Below, in pieces: positions 55,360 through 57,837 of a stretch of 57,837 nt of DNA. Both the position numbers and the translations under genes were made by a program. This stretch comes from an uncultured Porphyromonadaceae bacterium (GTDB taxonomy: Bacteria > Bacteroidota > Bacteroidia > Bacteroidales > Muribaculaceae). The notes under the pieces were generated by a model, which was given only the letters and a program-made list of their open reading frames with translations, searched no databases and was not told the DNA's origin. Every line of letters begins with the position of its first letter. The first letter of the stretch is position 1. The stretch lies in assembly GCA_947176755.1 (NCBI GenBank), contig CAMWRW010000007.1, positions 1 to 57,837 of the forward strand, read 5' to 3'.

Positions 55360-56250
55360 ATGGATAATAAAAAGAGAATCATCATAGGGGTCGGCGTCTG
55401 CGCGGCTCTCTTGATTTGCTTTGGCGCCGTTGGACTTTGCAGCAGCCGGGAATCGGCGAGACAGCCGGGGGATGCGGGGGCCGTGGAGAGGTATTCTCGT
55501 CGGGCCGCTGAATCGGCGTCTGACGACTCAGCGGGGAAGACGGGCGGCCGGACACAGGGGCGTTTTGCGGACCTTGAGGTTACGAAAATCCCTGCGTCTC
55601 TTTCTTCGCAGGAGAAGAGTTACACGGGGTTCCGCGTGAGCTTTAACCGCGAGAACGGTACGCCCAACTGGGTCGGCTGGGAACTGCTCGGGAAGGAAAC
55701 ATCGGGAGAGGCGTCGCGCTCTAACAAGTTCTGGCAGGATGTCGATCTGGAGGGCTGCCCTGCTTCAAGCGACTATTCCCGGTCGGGTTTTGACAGGGGT
55801 CATCTTTGTCCGGCGGCCGATCAGAAATGGAGCCGCGAGGCTATGGAGGATTGTTTCGTGATGGCCAACATGGCCCCTCAGGATCATGCACTGAATACGG
55901 GGGCATGGAACACGCTTGAGAATAAAGAGCGCGTCTGGGCGAAACGGGATTCGGCGATCGTGATTGTGGCGGGCCCGGTGTACGAGAAGGGTGATTCGCA
56001 ACGGATTGGCCGCGCGGGGGTGAGAGTTCCGGGGGCATTTTTTAAGGTGATCCTGGCTCCATACGTTGAAAAGCCGCGCGCCATCGGGTTTGTGTTTCCG
56101 AATATGACCGCACCAGGGAATATGGTGAATTACGCGATGTCGGTGAGGGAGGTCGAGAACCTGACGGGATTCGATTTCTTCAGCGGGCTGCCCGATGAGC
56201 TGGAAAATGATGTGGAATCTAATTTTTCTTTCCATGACTGGAATGACTGA
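55360..56250 (+). CDS. DNA/RNA non-specific endonuclease (NUC1-type), membrane-anchored or exported
   Basis: A 296-residue nuclease of the beta-beta-alpha-metal family. The catalytic motif [10 protein letters not shown] lies near residue 146, with the metal-binding asparagine in [18 protein letters not shown] about 25 residues later. An N-terminal hydrophobic helix ([21 protein letters not shown]) would export or anchor it, followed by a disordered Ser/Arg-rich linker. ATG 55360 is chosen over a TTG 33 bases upstream that overlaps the -7 box. It likely degrades extracellular nucleic acid for nutrition. It overlaps mnmE by 8 bases. Confidence 0.88.
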   Translation: MDNKKRIIIGVGVCAALLICFGAVGLCSSRESARQPGDAGAVERYSRRAAESASDDSAGKTGGRTQGRFADLEVTKIPASLSSQEKSYTGFRVSFNRENGTPNWVGWELLGKETSGEASRSNKFWQDVDLEGCPASSDYSRSGFDRGHLCPAADQKWSREAMEDCFVMANMAPQDHALNTGAWNTLENKERVWAKRDSAIVIVAGPVYEKGDSQRIGRAGVRVPGAFFKVILAPYVEKPRAIGFVFPNMTAPGNMVNYAMSVREVENLTGFDFFSGLPDELENDVESNFSFHDWND

Positions 56251-57664
56251 TAATAAGAACTTTCTGGAGCGGAGAACGATTGCCGCCCCGGCAACGCCGA
56301 AGGGTACGGGGGCGTTGGCTGTGATCCGTCTCTCCGGGCCCGAGGCTTTTGTAATCGCAGACAAGGTTTGGGCGGGGCGGTCGCTGTCGGATTGCCCGGG
56401 AAATACGGTGAGGGTCGGTAGGATCGTGAATGCTGCCGGAGAGATGATTGATCAGGGAGTGGCAACCGTGTTCCGGGCGCCGGCTTCGTTCACGGGCGAG
56501 GATACTGTTGAGTTTTCGCTTCACGGATCGGAATGGATCGTGAGAGAGGTGATGGGCCTTCTGGTTGATGCGGGAGCAGCTCCGGCGGAACCCGGAGAGT
56601 TTTCTCGGATGGCATATCTTAACGGGAAACTTGACCTCGCACAGGCGGAGGGCATTGCTGACTTGATAGCGTCAAGATCGAGGGCAGCCCACAGACTGGC
56701 AGTGTCGCAGCTGAGAGGCACTTTTTCCCGGGAACTTAACTCTTTGCGCGACCAATTGGTGGAACTCGATTCGCTGCTTGAACTGGAGTTGGACTTTTCA
56801 GAGGAAGATGTTGAATTTGCCGACCGTCGACGGCTGCTGGATTTGACGGAAAGAACGTTAAAGAAAGTGAGGCGGCTGGCCGACAGCTATCGCCGTGGGA
56901 AAGCGTTCAAGGAGGGTATACCGGTCGTGATTGTCGGACAACCGAACGCGGGGAAATCCACTCTGCTCAACAATTTGCTTCAGGAGGATCGCGCAATCGT
57001 CAGCTCAATCGCCGGCACGACTCGCGATGTGATCGAGGATACTCGAGAGATTGAGGGCATCCTTCTGCGCTTTCAGGACACCGCAGGCCTACGCGACACG
57101 GAGGATGAAATCGAACGGGAGGGCATCGAACGCGCGCGCGCATTGCTTAGGAAGGCTGCCGTTGGTCTTTGGATCATTGACCTGACCTCTCCCCTACTTC
57201 CTCAACTTGAAGAGGTTGAGAAGGAGATGGGCGAGATGGATGAAGACTCCATTAACTTTCTTTTGCTGAACAAATCTGATCTTAGAGAGCGCGATCTGAC
57301 AACAGAAGAAAGGGAACGAATTAAGAGGCTAATGCAAAAAGAAGGAGTTAGCGAACCGCTTAGCATCACGGCTCAATCGACCGAGGATACAGAGAAGGTT
57401 AAAGAGATTCTAATAAGAGAGATCAAGAAAAAAGGGAATCCGGAAGAAGAATTTCTGGTAACGAACCTGCGTCACAGGGAAGCGTTAGAAGCCGGAGCGA
57501 AGTCACTTGAAGACGTCAAAGGAGGCTTAGAGCAAGGTCTAAGCGGCGACCTGATAGCGCAAGACATCCGACAAGCCCTCCACCACTTGGGCGAACTCAC
57601 CGGCGCCATCACCACCGACACTCTTCTCGCTTCTATTTTCGAAAACTTTTGCATCGGCAAGTAA
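56243..57664 (+). CDS. mnmE: tRNA uridine-5-carboxymethylaminomethyl modification GTPase MnmE
   Basis: A 473-residue GTPase that with MnmG modifies wobble U34. The start at 56243 precedes the conserved RRTIAAPATPKGTGALAVIRLSG; the ATG 48 bases upstream lies inside the nuclease gene. The N-terminal folate-binding domain, the G domain (GQPNAGKST, IAGTTRDVIEDT, DTAGLRDTEDEIE, LNKSDL) and the terminal FCIGK with its catalytic Cys are complete. The last 400 bases look somewhat AT-richer than the rest. The 3' end is a known integration target for some genomic islands in other bacteria. Confidence 0.95.
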   Translation: MTDNKNFLERRTIAAPATPKGTGALAVIRLSGPEAFVIADKVWAGRSLSDCPGNTVRVGRIVNAAGEMIDQGVATVFRAPASFTGEDTVEFSLHGSEWIVREVMGLLVDAGAAPAEPGEFSRMAYLNGKLDLAQAEGIADLIASRSRAAHRLAVSQLRGTFSRELNSLRDQLVELDSLLELELDFSEEDVEFADRRRLLDLTERTLKKVRRLADSYRRGKAFKEGIPVVIVGQPNAGKSTLLNNLLQEDRAIVSSIAGTTRDVIEDTREIEGILLRFQDTAGLRDTEDEIEREGIERARALLRKAAVGLWIIDLTSPLLPQLEEVEKEMGEMDEDSINFLLLNKSDLRERDLTTEERERIKRLMQKEGVSEPLSITAQSTEDTEKVKEILIREIKKKGNPEEEFLVTNLRHREALEAGAKSLEDVKGGLEQGLSGDLIAQDIRQALHHLGELTGAITTDTLLASIFENFCIGK

Positions 57665-57736
57665 TCAGTTGATTATCAATGATTTATATTGACAGTAATT
57701 GACTGTTACTGAGCGATAAAACTTAATACATTCAAG

Positions 57737-57776
57737 AACGCCTAATGCTGATAACTGTCAGTGTTAGGCGTTTTTA
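57737..57776 (+). terminator. Terminator downstream of mnmE
   Basis: AACGCCTAA at 57737-57745 pairs with TTAGGCGTT at 57764-57772, with an inner CTGA/TCAG pairing, followed by a T-run. It lies 72 bases after the mnmE stop. Confidence 0.75.
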
Positions 57777-57837
57777 TGCACTATTTTGTACGGATTCTGT
57801 ACGACAGCGACTCATTTCACCCCTCGCGTCAGCAAGG

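Noticed and set aside
56243..57664. Horizontal origin of the end of mnmE from codon use
   Set aside because: AGA and AGG codons also occur earlier in the gene, so the shift is only a slight AT enrichment; kept as a weak hint only.
57772..57837. A minus-strand open frame of about 21 codons running in from the right edge
   Set aside because: Too short to judge and cut by the window; it may be the end of a gene outside.

Overview
The window reads as chromosomal DNA from a gut-type member of the Bacteroidales, most likely Muribaculaceae-like (inference). The evidence is the recurring TAnnTTTG promoter boxes, AT-rich leaders without clear Shine-Dalgarno sequences, a Bacteroidetes-type UvrA, two-subunit methylmalonyl-CoA mutase, a secreted protein with a T9SS-like C-terminal tail, and a PorT-type outer-membrane barrel. 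It is mostly core genome and densely coding. I see no rRNA or tRNA gene, CRISPR array, insertion sequence or prophage, and no gene-free stretch longer than about 300 bases.

Layout. 1-210: symmetric, repeat-rich regulatory DNA. 0.2-8.6 kb: a His-rich CobW-type GTPase, rmuC, uvrA with a small lipoprotein, then a U32-family hydroxylation protein and smpB. 8.6-12 kb: an ECF nickel/cobalt importer (ATPase, CbiQ, CbiM-N) behind a Yip1-family membrane protein. 12.2-16.2 kb: methylmalonyl-CoA mutase (succinate-propionate pathway). 16.4-18.5 kb: ftsE-like gene and a radA interrupted by an in-frame TGA. 18.6-21.6 kb: malate dehydrogenase, an SPFH protein and an ion channel. 21.8-30.5 kb: a nitrogen/urea region with a urea transporter, an MFS carrier and, on the other strand, ureABC-ureEFGD plus a small membrane protein. 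30.6-36.8 kb: a secreted leucine-rich-repeat protein, then sugar kinase, SGNH esterase, thioredoxin-like protein, DoxX protein, mnmA and a DUF151 nuclease. 36.8-45.2 kb: argR, an ArgC-like pseudoenzyme, ssb, speA, truA, ligA, rpe and a DedA protein. 45.2-57.7 kb: glycosylase, dus, a flavo-diiron protein, a large secreted protein, an OM barrel, a YitT protein, miaA-pepT, a nuclease and mnmE.

How it works together. The ECF metal importer at 9-11 kb would fit the nickel need of the urease at 24-30 kb, and the urea transporter would bring in its substrate. A hairpin with a T-tract between ureC and ureE should make structural subunits in excess of accessory proteins. Malate dehydrogenase and methylmalonyl-CoA mutase belong to the reductive branch that makes succinate and propionate. 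tRNA and rRNA modification genes (U32, mnmA, truA, dus, miaA, mnmE) and DNA maintenance genes (rmuC, uvrA, radA, ligA, ssb, glycosylase) are scattered throughout.

Most unusual. (1) Two copies of a 170-bp palindromic, MITE-like repeat, 97% identical, lie directly before argR and ligA; one supplies the first two bases of the ligA start codon. (2) radA has an in-frame TGA inside its conserved YVSGEES region. (3) The argR operon encodes an ArgC homologue without the catalytic cysteine or the HRH motif, beside an ArgR with an altered arginine-binding motif. (4) A symmetric 17-bp repeat array precedes the metal-chaperone gene.
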